Source of the DNA: Capitella teleta | Taxonomy: Eukaryota; Annelida; Polychaeta; Capitellidae | Length of the DNA stretch: 64,000 bases | NCBI GenBank assembly: GCA_000328365.1 | Contig: KB312025.1 | Location: forward strand, 378,012-442,011 | Reading direction: 5' to 3' | Shown here: positions 1 to 13,600 of the stretch, piece by piece | How the letters are laid out: each line of letters begins with the position of its first letter | How positions within the stretch are numbered: position 1 is the stretch's first letter | Notes under the pieces: model-generated | What the model saw: only the letters and a program-made list of their open reading frames with translations | What the model was told of the DNA's origin: nothing | Database searches by the model: none | Made by a program: the position numbers and the translations under genes

Positions 1-149
1 CTCATCGGGTGTCTGTAGTATATAGATATCTGGGACCGGATTAACACAATGCAATACAACTGCACATTTCACCCACCCCCTAATCCGTTTTTTGTTTCGT
101 ATGCTCACTGGGCATCGAATTCTGACCCCACCTCATATTTCAAAATTGT

Positions 150-174
150 CTGTGTATGTGTGTGTGATGGTGTG

Positions 175-205
<31 letters not shown>

Positions 206-270
206 TTTTAGTATGTTTTTTTTTTGGGGGGTATTTTTTTTTGTATTTTTTTTTTTTTGTATTTTTTTAA
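150..270. repeat. TG microsatellite followed by T-rich/G-run low-complexity tract
   Basis: Alternating TG repeats run directly into long T runs broken by a G6 run. Apparent open frames here are only poly-Phe/Val and are not coding. Confidence 0.9.
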
Positions 271-3200
271 ATGTCGGATTTGACATGGTGCCGAATAAAA
301 GGGGTTTGTTGTCTGCGCCTGCACTTGTTTCCATGCAAATTAGACTTCAAAGTCAGCCATCACGCTTCCAAGTGTCATCGAGATCACACCGTATGCAAAT
401 GAAGAGGCTTCCCTCCTACCGGGAAAAAGAACTCGAAGAAAACATGCAGCGCCCGACCACTGACCACTGAGTACCACTGAATGGCCGACTTGGACAATGC
501 GCTGACCGGCGGAAATCATCGAAGCCAGAGCGGATTAAAACGAAAAAAAAAATTCAAATCATTCATTCGACTTTGAAGCTTTGAAATATGAAAATCACAG
601 CGAAACATGGCGGTAATTAAATGCGATGAAAAAGATTGAAGTGGGGGGGGGGGGGATTTTAGGAGCGAGAAAGGTACCTCGCTAATGAGGGTTCATTGAG
701 TGCATTCAGGTCAAAATTGCTTCAAGGGGATTGGTGCGCACGCTGCTTTAATGTAATGTCCACGTGTGCATTAAAACATCTTGTAATCAGCAAACATTCA
801 TTGAGTATTTTATCTGCCTTAAAACAATGAATGTTTCTCAATGATGTGTAATTGTGTATACATTATAGTTAAGGCAGTTGTACTTGGTATGCTTCTTCTA
901 CAGTGAAGGAGTAGCGATGCAATGTTTAACGATAGTTTGTTTGTTTGTTTGTTTGTTTTTTTCTTTTCTATTAAACTGAAAGATCAGATAATTATACTCA
1001 AATTTAAGCCCATAATTATATAAATGTGTGAGTTGGTGATACACTTGCGACTATACTAGTAGTATATTATTTTAGGGCACTTGAGAGACTCGTATGCATT
1101 GGATGCCAACGCATCCAGATTGCCATAACAAATAGTCTTTATTCGATAATATTCCTATTGTTCTCCTCATTCGGTCATTAATGCATGCACTATGTATATA
1201 CCTTGAGTATATTCCCCCTCGTAACTTGCACAGATGTGACGCAATAATCCCTTTCATGCCATTTCATCCATGCATCATTGCCCATATAGACTATGTAACT
1301 CATATATTATTCAGCAATTAACAACATTGACTCGAATGATGCATAACAAAGTCGATCAAAACATTTCACCGACATTACGGGCAGGTTTGGCACCGAAGTG
1401 AGCGAGAGATATTTCTTTTCGCGCCACCAGATTCTTGAGAGAAGGACACCCCGCAGAGAGCAGCTGATTGTTGTTGAGGGATTGTGGTCCTTCCAGTGGT
1501 CGTCGGCCTAAATCCAGTCATTTTGCGGATTACAAAGTATTCGTTTGAGCGAAATAACATCAGCGGGGGACTGTGAAAATAGAAAGGATTTCTGGCTTTG
1601 AATCCACGCTTTAAAAAAATAGCAATTATTTTTGCAACCGAAGCCAAAAAGTTGAACATATTCATGATTTGCATGCTGTGAATATCCCGGCTATAAACAA
1701 TACTCGCGACAAGCCGATCATCTACGAGAGCATGGAATCACCGCTCAGGCACGCATTGACACCAAACACCATTCGCTATATATTTATATTATGAACTGAC
1801 TATCCGCATATTTTTATAAATATTTTTTGAAATAAAATCAAAATATGTTCTCCCCCACGAAATATATCGTGATACACAATATATGAATAGATTAACTGTA
1901 TATCTAATCAATCAATAACAATCCATCAATCAACCAATCAAAGCGAATCAGCTCAGTTGCCGATGTTTACTGTTTATTGCACGCTTCTTGAGTTGTGTGT
2001 TTATTCTGAATTCCCTGATAAATTACTCCTCTTCTCCCGTTTCCATTTCTCCCCTCTCCTCTTTCGCTTCCCATGACAGTATGTACGCTCCCTCTCTCCC
2101 CCCCTCAACCCTGATGGACAAGCGCCGTCTGCGAGGCCGATTATCCCAGATGAAATTAACAGATCTCTGTCGTGTTTATAAGCAGACAGAAAGCAAACAA
2201 ATCGACGAGCGGAATCTTGGCTGAACGTCGATTTGTACAATTGCGTTGATATGTTGATACAACGTCCACCTACTCCTCGTCGGCGGAGGAGGAGGAACAG
2301 TGCACGCCAGCACAAGACATGGGTGATCTACAAAAGTAGTTCAGAATTGAAATTCAAAATGAGTGTTGATGCTAGGAAGCGTGAAATTCCACCAGTGTTG
2401 AGTCGACATCGCACGCGTTGATTAGACGTTCGCAGTCGCTCAGTGCCCTCAAATTAGCGCATGCGTACCCTTTACGTGTAAGGGATAAGCTCGTCCGCCA
2501 GGGACTCCTTTGCAGTCGTAACCAGCAATTTTATCGCTCGATGACAGGTCCCCAGTCACAATGACCAATCTGTCGGCTGTCGTGCCTGTCGTGCAGAGGG
2601 CAGAGTATTCGTCGGTCGGTTGGTCGCGAGCCCCCCGCGTCGATCGAAGCCAATGAGGGGCTGAAGCACTGTGTGTTGAGAGTTAGGAAACACCCCCAGA
2701 ACTCCAAGTGCAAGTCATGTGGCCCCTTGCACACCTCTAATTAGGCATGTATCGCATGGGGCCTAACAGCCCATACGACTACTCGATTTAGCGGCTAATT
2801 TTAAGCGACACGCATGCGCAGAGGGAGATCGAAGTCATTCCCCAGGGAGGGAGGGTGATTCAATGGGGCGCACAAAGCGAGGGGCCAATTATCGACCATA
2901 TTGTGGGGTTCGTTGCAACCCCGATCCAATGCTTGCTATTGTTAGCGGCGTGTTTGCTAAATGCCCGATTCAATGGAACAGCATTAATTCGTGCTTTGTG
3001 TGCGCACAGTTAGTGCTAAGTGCATCATTAAGACACGATCCGGTCTGAGCAGTCGCTACCTGCCCTCAGCGCTTCATTACGCCCAAGGTGACAATGGATG
3101 AGCATTAATCCCTGCACAATGAACGGCTAATTGCACCGCTCAATGCGTTAATCCTACGCGCACTGGCTATTCGCACGCATCTGCTGTGTGTTGCGAAGAA

Positions 3201-4860
3201 CCACGGCTACTTTCTCTCAGATCTTCCTCAGATCTCGTTGCTTATCTTATCTTATGTGTACATCCCCCGACTAATTTGATTCTTGCCTCAAAACTCTTCA
3301 AAGCATTTCTCAGATTCATCGCCCGTTTCGTTGGGTGATAATGAGCGGATTATCAACTGATAAGCGGCGCCTGTTGCCTCTGGTGTTTCTGCTAGAAGAT
3401 GCCTCTCATGATGCTGTGATTAACTTCTGTATCCTCGAGAGAAGAGAGTACTGAGACAGTATATACTCTGTCAGGATTGTTTGAAACGAAATTCATGGCG
3501 CATGCTGTTTATTTCCACGCATGCGCATCGATCAAGGCTTGATGACAGCTGCGCAGAACGCCCAAAGGCGTCCCTCTGCGCACCACGTGACATAACATGA
3601 AAATATTTATCATATGCATATGCGCGAATATGCTCGCAAATGCTGCCTCGAACTATCACTTTGATTGCTTGTAAAGCTTGACCCTTGGAAGTTCAAAGAA
3701 CCCGCATTCGCCCAACACAAGCAATTATTCCAAGTCTGCTTGTGTTGTACCACGAGCTCATGCAATCCCAGCAATGAGGGCTGTGGGGCTGCCAATCATA
3801 TTGCTTTATACTCCGACAGTTATATACAAGCTATATGGATATATTTGTATAACACATTTTAGTACAACTCCATATATTATTTGTATTTCGTTGGTGTTAG
3901 ATATTTGTTCTTCTGCGAAGCATAACATAGTAACTCGTTTTTCAAAATTTGAAATATGTCAACACGGAAATTGATCCGCGCATTGAGGTGCGCGTTTAAA
4001 TCGCAGCCATTCCATTGATGCAGTCGCTAATCGCTGTAATATCCACAACACTGCTCAGCGTCATCGTCGGGTTCTGGGGTAATTTGGGAGGTAATTGCGC
4101 GGCCGCCCTCTCCTTAGATCAGCGTATCAGCGCAGATCAAGTGCGATGAGTGCTGCGCTTTGAGCTCAAGTTGTTGGCGCCTTCTTTGCGTGGTCGGGTT
4201 TCCTCTGGCCGGGATATCCGGTGGATCGGAAGCAAATGTACACGGCGATGGAGTAATGCATGTAATGGACAACACGTGTGAGGCATAAGGGGGAAGCGGA
4301 AATATATGTATACCTGGGTGGGTATAATTAAGTACAAACAGAGTCGATATTATACTTATAAGTACTGTGATAACACTATCTACGGAGGGTTATGAATGTC
4401 CCATGTAGCGTGTTATGATATCGGCGCATAGTACAAGCATGATATTTACGCAGGGATAGCAACGGGGGTTTTTATCCGTGTCTCGTACCGTAACAATGAT
4501 AGGAAAATACTACATTGGTGATGAAGAAAAATATTGCCCGGGGAACAAACGACATTGGGGTGGAGGTATGAATATTTTAAGCTCTGCTTGTTGATCTTAT
4601 TGTACGCGTCATTCAACGCGAATTCCGTCGGGGATTCCAAAGCCTCCGCCGCCGACAAGGACGAAGCATTCGGCCGAGTGTTGTACTATGCAATAGACAC
4701 GAGTGGGTATATGTTTTGGGGCTTTATTTAAGGTTTATTTCCACGCTCCACTGAGGCAGGTCGGCGAAGAGACCTCCATCTGTGAATTGGCGATTGTAAC
4801 AATCCATTTACGTCATCCGCATTTGCATTGAACGATGAAAACATTCGACACGGCAATAAC
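271..4860. other. Non-coding region upstream of FoxD
   Basis: No open frame has domain content or splice support. The stretch holds an A9 run near 545, a G14 run near 641, a GTTT tetranucleotide repeat at 935-962, and AT-rich DNA with many ATTA cores. It is best read as 5' regulatory DNA of FoxD. The 2740-3400 part is described separately. Confidence 0.6.
2740..3400. promoter_or_regulatory. Candidate enhancer: cluster of homeodomain-type sites
   Basis: Within about 650 bp there are several ATTA/TAAT cores, including bicoid/Otx-type TAATCC at 3106-3111 and 3149-3154 and its reverse GGATTA at 3347-3352. There are also CATTAA/CATTAC cores near 2983, 3027 and 3075. The segment is richer in GC than its flanks and lies about 2 kb upstream of FoxD. 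Enhancer function is inferred from site density only. Confidence 0.3.
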
Positions 4861-4879
4861 ACGATTGATAGACCCCGCG

Positions 4880-5154
4880 GACCAATCACAGCGCTGCTGG
4901 TTGAAGCCCCGCCTCTCAGAGCCAACGTGATCAGAAACCACTAAACGCTCAGCCAATGAGCGGGCGCGAAAGGCCAGCAGCGGCGCAAGCAGCGCGGTGG
5001 GTGGCTGAGGCCCAGAGATCGAGCTTGTATCTGAACAGGCTGCAAACAAATATTATTTTATACGTGATTCGGATTGGTAGAAGGTGGATGTACGATCGCG
5101 TCCTCCGATTAGGCTATACGTTGAATTTACTCAAAGACTGTGTTTGGTTGGAGC
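4880..5154 (+). promoter_or_regulatory. FoxD proximal promoter
   Basis: CCAAT boxes lie at 4882-4886 and 4953-4957, with an inverted one (ATTGG) at 5073-5077. A GC box (CCCCGCCT) is at 4907-4914 and CpG-rich sequence at 4958-4990. No clear TATA box stands at a fixed distance, although an AT-rich TATTTTATA-like stretch occurs near 5053. Position just before the FoxD ATG and this site mix fit an RNA polymerase II promoter. Confidence 0.55.
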
Positions 5155-6732
5155 ATGCGCGGTGAGATGGACTCCGTTCCCCGTGTTGGACACGCTTTCC
5201 TCGGTGACTCATCTTCGACGTCGTCACCGCTGAGTCGCCATCCCCAGTTCCCGTCGCCCATCATGAGCGACGCTTTCCACAAACCTCACTCTTCGTCTAT
5301 GCTCGACAACCTCCGCGCAAACTCATCCGTCGAGGAGTCTCGCAAACGCCCTCACAGTCCCGAGAGACTCGTCGATGTCGAAGGGGATGACGAGACACGA
5401 TGGGACGACGACCTCAAACGACCTGAAAGCGAAGACCAGCAGCTGGAAAGCAGGTATGACGACCTCGTCGCATCTCACGATGTCGATGACGATGATGACG
5501 AAATTGATGTTGAAATGCTGAAGAAGCGAGCTGAAATGAAGAGTGATGATGAGGAGAGGAAGGACGGCAAGAAAAAGAGTCACCTGGTGAAGCCTCCGTA
5601 CTCGTACATCGCCCTCATCACCATGGCCGTCCTCCAGTCGCCCCAGAAGAGGCTCACACTGAGCGGCATTTGCGAGTTCATCATGAACCGCTTCCCGTAC
5701 TACAGGGAGCGCTTCCCCGCCTGGCAGAACAGCATCCGACACAACCTCAGCCTCAACGACTGCTTCGTGAAGATCCCCCGCGAGCCAGGTAATCCCGGAA
5801 AGGGTAATTACTGGACCCTGGATCCTGCCAGTGAGGACATGTTTGACAATGGGAGTTTTCTTCGGCGACGGAAGCGGTTTAAACGCGGCGGAAGTGATTT
5901 CCTCATGCATCACCTTCCTCCCGGGATGCTGATTCCCCAGCACCCTCATCAGCAACATCCCGGGGATCCCTACCAGCACTTCGCGCCCTTCCTTCCACAG
6001 ACTTCCCGCGGCTGTCCCCCGATGAGTGGACCGTCCTGCCTGCCCCCTCACATGGCGGCGTCAGGGCCACCCGGACACCCTCACCACCCCGGGATGTTCA
6101 GCCCCGAAGAACTAAACAGAGGCGGGATCAACCCCATGATGCTCTCGGGGCTGCCGATGGGCGCTCGGCCCCCGATGCTCCCCGGCGGAATACCACACCA
6201 GATGCACGCGGCTCGCGGGCCCTTCCCGGCACACCTCCAGCAACCACCGATGAAGAACGGCCTGGGCGCCCTGGCTGTGGCCGCAGCCGCCTCGCAGAAG
6301 GCCGTCGCTGAGATGAAGAGGCCGCAGAAATCGCCAGTGTCCAGTATCCCGCACAAGTTCTCCATAGACAGCCTCATCGGCAACACTTCATCGACATCGT
6401 CGCCCCCTCCATCGCTCTCTCCGTCGTCGACGCCTCCGTCGTCGCCTCCCGCCGTCAGCAGTGCTCCTCACGACGCCCTGAAACCCCTCCGCAGACTCTC
6501 CGTCGATCGGGGACACCAGGGTCCGTCGCCTCCTTCGCTGCCTGAGTTGCCCCCCGCAATCAAACTGCCCTTGGACTTTATGCGTGCAGCCGGCATGCAC
6601 GCCGCAGGGGGGCACGGTGGGCACCCGGGCGCTGGCCTGCCCATGTCGGCGTTGCACTTGGAGCAGTACCGCCAGATGATGCAGACGTGTATGGCTGGGG
6701 GCCAGCTCCCGGCCGGCCTGCTTCACCGGTGA
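5155..6732 (+). CDS. FoxD: Forkhead box D transcription factor, single exon
   Basis: A DNA-binding regulator of development; in chordates FoxD genes act in neural crest, somite and notochord patterning. The open frame continues upstream only through a GTG at 5140. The usable starts are ATG 5155 (525 aa) or ATG 5167 (521 aa; better context, G at -3 and +4). Residues below are counted from the GTG at 5140. The forkhead domain (about 148-249) starts with [14 protein letters not shown], has the recognition helix [17 protein letters not shown] and ends in the FoxD-type basic wing RRRKRFKR. An acidic stretch (about 113-135) precedes it. The C-terminus is rich in Pro, His, Gly and Ser and carries an eh1-like Groucho-binding motif, FSIDSLIG, at about 407-414, which is typical of FoxD and argues for repressor activity. 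Lack of introns is common in this family. Antisense open frames are by-products of GC-rich codons. Confidence 0.95.
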   Translation: MRGEMDSVPRVGHAFLGDSSSTSSPLSRHPQFPSPIMSDAFHKPHSSSMLDNLRANSSVEESRKRPHSPERLVDVEGDDETRWDDDLKRPESEDQQLESRYDDLVASHDVDDDDDEIDVEMLKKRAEMKSDDEERKDGKKKSHLVKPPYSYIALITMAVLQSPQKRLTLSGICEFIMNRFPYYRERFPAWQNSIRHNLSLNDCFVKIPREPGNPGKGNYWTLDPASEDMFDNGSFLRRRKRFKRGGSDFLMHHLPPGMLIPQHPHQQHPGDPYQHFAPFLPQTSRGCPPMSGPSCLPPHMAASGPPGHPHHPGMFSPEELNRGGINPMMLSGLPMGARPPMLPGGIPHQMHAARGPFPAHLQQPPMKNGLGALAVAAAASQKAVAEMKRPQKSPVSSIPHKFSIDSLIGNTSSTSSPPPSLSPSSTPPSSPPAVSSAPHDALKPLRRLSVDRGHQGPSPPSLPELPPAIKLPLDFMRAAGMHAAGGHGGHPGAGLPMSALHLEQYRQMMQTCMAGGQLPAGLLHR

Positions 6733-7622
6733 GAGCGGCCTGGGCACACCGGAGCCACGAGTCTAGTCAAACCTTTTAGGTATTACGCGCGACGCCAAAG
6801 CTGCAAACATTATTTTACAGTGCTGCATCGTTTTGTTTACATTTATCTTATCGAAATTGTTGAGCTGTTGTAAGGGATGCTGCTGATAAGCCGTCGTTTT
6901 TATAGATTTACGATTTGCTTGCATCTCTTGTAAACACGGGTTTCATGAGGGACGTGCATTGCGCCCAAATATTTCACGCCCTGTTTAATTCCCTCATTTC
7001 ATACAATCTTTAGATATATGTTCTCTCAGATCGTAATTAATGGTGTTTACCCTATCTTCATTGTGATACAAATTCCAGTATATATTCATTATAATTATAA
7101 TTATTCAGTATTTTGTGTATGTACAACTCGAATAGGAGAAATTTGGCTCCTCCCACTCATGAATATTCATGTGTATGAATCTCATTATAGCTGTTTTTGT
7201 CGTGCAATGTTTGCGAATGTGTGTTTGTCGCATGTTTTGCAAATTGAAACATAAATATTATGCGATTCCAAGTCAATTTGATCTTTTTCTAGTTGTTCTA
7301 TAATTTTTCCATTTTCCTCTCTTCTATTTTCTCGCTTTCATCTCACTCTTTGAGTGTGTGATTTTAATAATCGCAGAGATAATTCCAACTCAAGAATGAT
7401 CAAGATGAGTTTATTCAGATGATGAAAAAATATTGAACAATAATACTCATTCACAGACAGAGATATGAAAACAGACAAAGCAGAAGTCTTTTAGGACTTT
7501 TTTGTTTCATTTATTTAATTTAGATGCATGATACCCATTGGTTTGTCAATTTATATGATCAGAGTTTCACCACTCAAACATCAAACTGAGAGAGGCGGAG
7601 GTGGAGAATAAGAAAGAAAAAG

Positions 7623-7656
<34 letters not shown>

Positions 7657-10600
7657 CGAAGACGAGACGAGGAAAAACCTACAACGAGCAAGCTCTCAAA
7701 TGACTACGTCAATAATTGTATAGTTATCAATGGCGGTATTATTTTATCAGGCAGATCATCCATGTATATTATTACTATATATAACTGAAGTGGTATAATT
7801 CGACCAAAGCATCACGGCTGCGATTAAGGATTGGATGACACAAAAAACACCAAGAAGATAACATTGTTTTCGTTTAGACTTCAAAGGGAACCAAATATAC
7901 AAATATACATATATATGAATAAGGTAGATCATAAGGTTTATGACTTTAATCTACCAATAACTTGTTGTATATTTTTTTGAGTTATATTTTTATATTTTTC
8001 TTCTCTTTTACGCCTGTCAGAACAAAACAGATCAGAACGAATTCTTCGTTCAGGTACAAATTCCGACCGTAAACTCAAATTTAATATTTAATACCGATGA
8101 TCTGAATGATACTAATATAGATGGACGCTTTGAGTATATTTCATCGATTAGGTGCCATGAAATAATCCATAATTGATCATTCAACTATTAATTATGCACG
8201 CCCATTCGTGTATGCAGCGACGGCGTATTCATCCGGCTGATTCCGTGTGTGCGTAAAGCGAGGGAAATCCGGATTACGAATATTTCAATCATAACGCAAT
8301 GAAATCCGCATGCACAGCCCTTTTGACCCATATACAGACGTGTAAATTTATTTTTAATTGCTAGGCTCATTCATCAGCTGTTTATTGTTAAAGAGCGATT
8401 TACCAGTATGTCACACGTGTTTAATCTATAGAAAATTGCGTATCTGCGGTGTGGAATAGCACTGATCCATTGTCCTCAAACAGTGAATCATAAAGCATTG
8501 AATGTGAATTTCGTAACATTCAATTCTGACATGTATCACCGATATTATACAACAAAGTTATGCATGAGCAAAATGAGCGAACGGTCATTTTGAATGAATA
8601 AATAGATTGAAGGAAAATAATGAGGGAAAAATACATAAATGTGTTCCCTCTCTTTTTTTAATCATATGGTTACATGGAATCACTTGATATATACGCGTAT
8701 ATGAATTATGTATAACTGTTGTTTAATTACTAATTTGCAAACCAGTTCTCAAACAGTGAACACTTTAATATGCACAATTAATCATTTCTCATAATTGTAC
8801 AAATATCTTTGATCCATCCCTATATAAAATATAAAATGATGTGCTAGTATAACAAGCGCAAGCGTCTATACCTGACATGAACAGCAGCGTCCACAGTTTG
8901 CTTTGAGTTGTGCTAATGTTTTGTTTACCGTGGCAACGCGTTGCCTTTAAGCCGATTGAAAAGCCCTACAAGGCACCCTCCCCTCGCCTTCCTTATACCT
9001 CTTAAGGGTTTTAGGCAGATTGCCGGCAAGAAATCAAGTCAATGGCGCGAACGAGAGGAGGGAAAAAGGGGACGGGGTAGGAGGAATCCAAGTGATGGAT
9101 ACCCCACGTGATCAAAGCCTTGAAACAATCTTAATTATGGAAAAATAAAAACGCCAAGAAGCGTTGTTTTCACTCGATTAGAGTGATGCGCGCGGCGCTT
9201 ACGGACATCAAGAGGATCTTGGGGTTGGAAAGAATGTCTAAGCCTCGTCTCCAATCCGACTTGAATGCGATTTAGACGCGAATAAGTATTAATCAGCGAA
9301 TACAATGTACAAATGAGTCATTCGTTAACCGCGTTTGTAGCTTGCCGCTTTGATCTGTTTGATTTCCTTTGTTTGAGGGGAAGAAATGTAATTTGATTAG
9401 AGGGTTTGTTGTTGGTGTTGTGGGTGGATCTGGAGATCCCGGGGCAGGACGCATCCGGACGCTGATGATTCCCACGTGCAGTGGCGCCCCCTGCTGGTCT
9501 CCAGCGGAAGCGTTCCCTCAGGCGACCTCAGAGGTCACAGGTAGAGTCAAAGGTCAAGTCTTAAAACCCCAGCTCAGTATCTGGCCTGTTGTTCAAATAA
9601 ATCATCGGTCATCAGTGGCACCCAAGCACTCTGACCTTTTGCTGCCATATTTGACCCTAACCGGCACCCGGACACCAGCGGCCGGAAGAAAAACCGGCCC
9701 TTGGGCTCTTTTCTTATTATTATTATTCTCACCGGCGGTTTCACGGCTCGTTTTTTGATTTCAGCTGATTTTCGTCGAATAATTGATTTGAACGAGCGAC
9801 GATTGCTAAACATTCCCATGATGCACCATGGTTCACACGGATATGCAAGTGGAGATTAATAGTCATGACCCCTATTAGCCAGGGGCGGGGGATTCACAAC
9901 ATTAGTTATCAATTAAAATCCCTGAAAACATAAATATTGACCATGCATCATATAAATAATATTGAAAGAAAGGAATTCGCCGATAATTGGCGGGTAGCCG
10001 TGATGTTATCCGCCCTCTATCAATTCCCATGGCATTTATATATACCCCGAAGGGCCTCATTGAGAGGTTACATGTTAAACGGCATTCATACCAAATTCCC
10101 CATCAAGCGTTGAAAGGAACCCGTGTCCACTCTTTCTTAAGGGGCGTGTCAGGCGGCTGGACACCGGTCATTTGTTGTCATGCAAGGTGGTCATTTGCAG
10201 CAGACAATGCGAGTTTGTTTTCAGGATTTTAGTTCAGCGAGAAAATTGGGGGATTATAGAGTTGAATGACATGTGGTTGAAATCGGGCCGTGAGAATGAT
10301 CAAGAAAACAGGTGCCCAAAACATCATCATCAGCATGTTGATACGCAATTCCCCAAGCGAAACAAACATCACACCTCGCGCGATAACGGTGGTTAATTAA
10401 GGGTGCTTCCTTCAAAGTGAGCAGGCGAGGACAAGATAATGATGCCACATCAAAAGCTCACCGCTTACCTGTCCCGCTGGTTCCAACCCAGGGTCCACGG
10501 GGACAATGCTCCTGCCTGTCCAGTTTGAATTAATTTAGCGGCAAGGCTGCGGAGAAGGAGCGGATCCGTTTGATGAATGAATACCTTGGGTTGTGATAGA

Positions 10601-13600
10601 GGGATGTGATCACGCTGTGAAGCTATGAATACCAATGCAGGAAGCGGAGGATTTGTTTGAAAATAAATCCGCTTTGATGTTAAAATAACAACTCAGAATT
10701 TCAACAGCAGAATATATTATACGGGCTTCAAAATCATTCCTATAATATGCTCATTGAAGAACTTTTAAAAATTCTTTAAAAAAAGAGTAGGCTGAAAAGA
10801 GTGTTGAGAGGTCGTTTGAGTGAAAGTGTCGAAGGGCGGCTCAGCACTCAGAGCTAACATAAACTGTTTACCCTGTGGAGAAGTAGCGTAATTTTCCGCT
10901 CGGTCGCATTTATTATGCGGCGATAATATCACCGAGAACCCCTTCAACCCATTCAAATGCAACCCCCTTTCATGTGCCATATATATATGCATTCGAGGGC
11001 AACAGCTCGCTTTGTACCAATCTACAATTTCCCTTATTTTCCCTCTCCTATAAACACCCCCCCTCTCTTTATATCGATTCTATTTCTCATATCACTGGTT
11101 TGAGTCCGGAACAAAAATAATATTTGAAATATCGACTGGAATTCAGTAGAGCTGCATGTTTGAGTTGCTGTGGAATTAGGGCAATGAGCGTGAACATCAT
11201 TGTGACACTTTCTCGTGGAATTATCACACTACTTTTTATAGTTGCCCCAGGGGCGATGTCAGCCCAGGGCACACGCTGGCAGCTAAAGGGGTGCTAGTTT
11301 TCACCCTCACGCAATTCCTGCAACACGCGCCCCCTTGTGAGCAGACTCTGGATTATTCAATCGACGGCAATTACAATCGGAATTACACCCCAAAAGAAGC
11401 ACACAATACAGTGATTTCAAAAGTGAATATATATAACGAAATCGTACGTTCAAACGCTAATGTATCTTGCATAAATTAACTAACCCTAATTGAGCCGCAA
11501 ATTGAGATATATGTGCGGACAATGACCCTAAACAGAAGGTGACGCAAGAGCCGCAAAATAACACATGCTGTTAAACGCATTAACGGTACACGTAATATAT
11601 GCATATATCTATAGAGCAGCGACGCCATCACATCATGTTATGAGCAGATGACGTAAATCTGGTATTGACGTTGTGAGGCCATCGGCCTACGTGAAGGTTG
11701 CACAGATGACATTAGACCAAGATCTACCTGGTACGGATGGCGACTAAAACGTCTTCAATGGCAATCGAATTATGAATTGGTTTGTGAGTATCAGAGTGAT
11801 TAACAGCACATTATTCTACTGAGCATTAGTTTGGCTTTGTTTATGTCTTCCATTATTTGCGTATAAGTAATTAAATTTCGATCTGTATGTAAATTGCTGT
11901 CAATGTCATCAAGGCATTTGGCTTTCTTTATGCAGGTAAATCATTATGCATGTGTAATATACATAACCATGTATATTAATGTGTGTTTGTATGTAAATAT
12001 GGATATTCATATGAAGTTATGCATTAAATTATGAAGATTACTGACGTTCCATGACAAATAGTGACTGACCATCAGGTGCCAGGTAATTCGTTGATTGCAC
12101 ACAGCAATCATTGCAAATTACAGCCATGTTCAAGTACGAAGCGCAATTTAATAAATAATTAAATTCGTTGAAATGAATTTCAATCCCACAATTAATTAAC
12201 CATTCAACCCATGCACAATGTATAAATTAATAAACGCGCACAGCTCTGTGTCAGGCCTAACTAACTGTCGCGATGCAATTAAGTCAATTTTATGGTTCGT
12301 TTCTAGATAGTATGCAATTCGGAGTTTCGATGAGAGCCCCTTTCCTCTTTCTACCTTTTCCCTTAACCGCTTTTCACACCCCTGCAACCCAAGACAGCAT
12401 CTATACGCACCACTAGGGTGGCCCTCCTCCCGCGCAGATGGGGGGAGCGTGTTGTGTGAACATACCTGATCTCTGCATTCTACAGCATCTGCTTAATGTA
12501 ATTAGGATCAAAGGTCTCTGATTTCGGCCGCCAGGCACAGCCAGGATTACATACAGCAAGCAGCAATGCTTGTTTTTGCAAACACCTCCTCTCAACACAA
12601 ACTCAGCCTCCTGCTTAAACACAGCTTCCGTGAAGCTGTTAGCCACCTTGCTTCTGCAGGGCTTTGCTGGTCGTATTAACCAGGTATACAGTCATAAGAT
12701 ATAAATACATAGGTAAATCTACGTAACATGTCCTAATTCTTCGATCTCACGATGGATACTTAAACGTGTATGATATTACTAATATATATAAACTCATAAC
12801 CGCCAAGTCTACATGGGTGTATATGAACTTGAAGCTGTCCATTACAAGCAGTTAATTTGTCAATGCCGTGCAAACAACAGATTGATTATCGCATAAGTAT
12901 TGGGATATTTAATTTAAAATAAAAGAAGCCACGACTGAAGTAAAAAATTTTATGAAAAAATGAAATTCTTGGGTAATCTACACCAAGCATTTATTGTATC
13001 AGATTCAAATGTCCATATCAGACGACTGCATAATCGGTCTGTTGTTCGTTCTAATTGGACATCGGTTATCTTATTTGTCTGTCTATCAGTTGCCAGGTAC
13101 AAACATTTCATTAGTCCTAGTGGTTAGCGTCGATAGAGTTACATAAGCACTTGAGATGGTACCGTGCTATTGACTGTCAATTTAATTGAATGTATGGCAC
13201 CAGGCTGGATTTCATCAATGAAATCGTTGATGTATCAATGTCATACATTACGAGAACATAACAACAACAAAATATTGTAGTCGTATCTCGTGAACCACGA
13301 GTTCTTTCCGGATAATGAGAACTCCGGATTATCGAGTGGGAGTGTGATCGGATTGTGAAAGATCCGGAATATTGAGATGTTTTGAGGATTTTTAGCTGCC
13401 CATAAAACACGCTGCTACTCCATGCTAAGCAATGAAATTGAATTCTGAATATTTGATAATATCCCAGACAAGGTAACAATATTTTCAAAATGGCTATCAG
13501 CGAGCAAGACGTAATAAAAGTGATTGGCATCTGACCGACAAAACATTAGCTTAATGCTAACACCGATAGCGCCAGCACTGATAAACACCGTAATAACCCA

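Noticed and set aside
5140-5154. FoxD start at 5140 and P450 start at 31405
   Set aside because: Both codons are GTG, which animal nuclear genes do not normally use; ATG 5155/5167 and 31411 were chosen.
5323-6051. Antisense open frame of 242 codons within FoxD, and others at 6081-6386 and 6388-6747
   Set aside because: They are mirror images of a GC-rich coding exon; no domains, and the sense strand is clearly FoxD.
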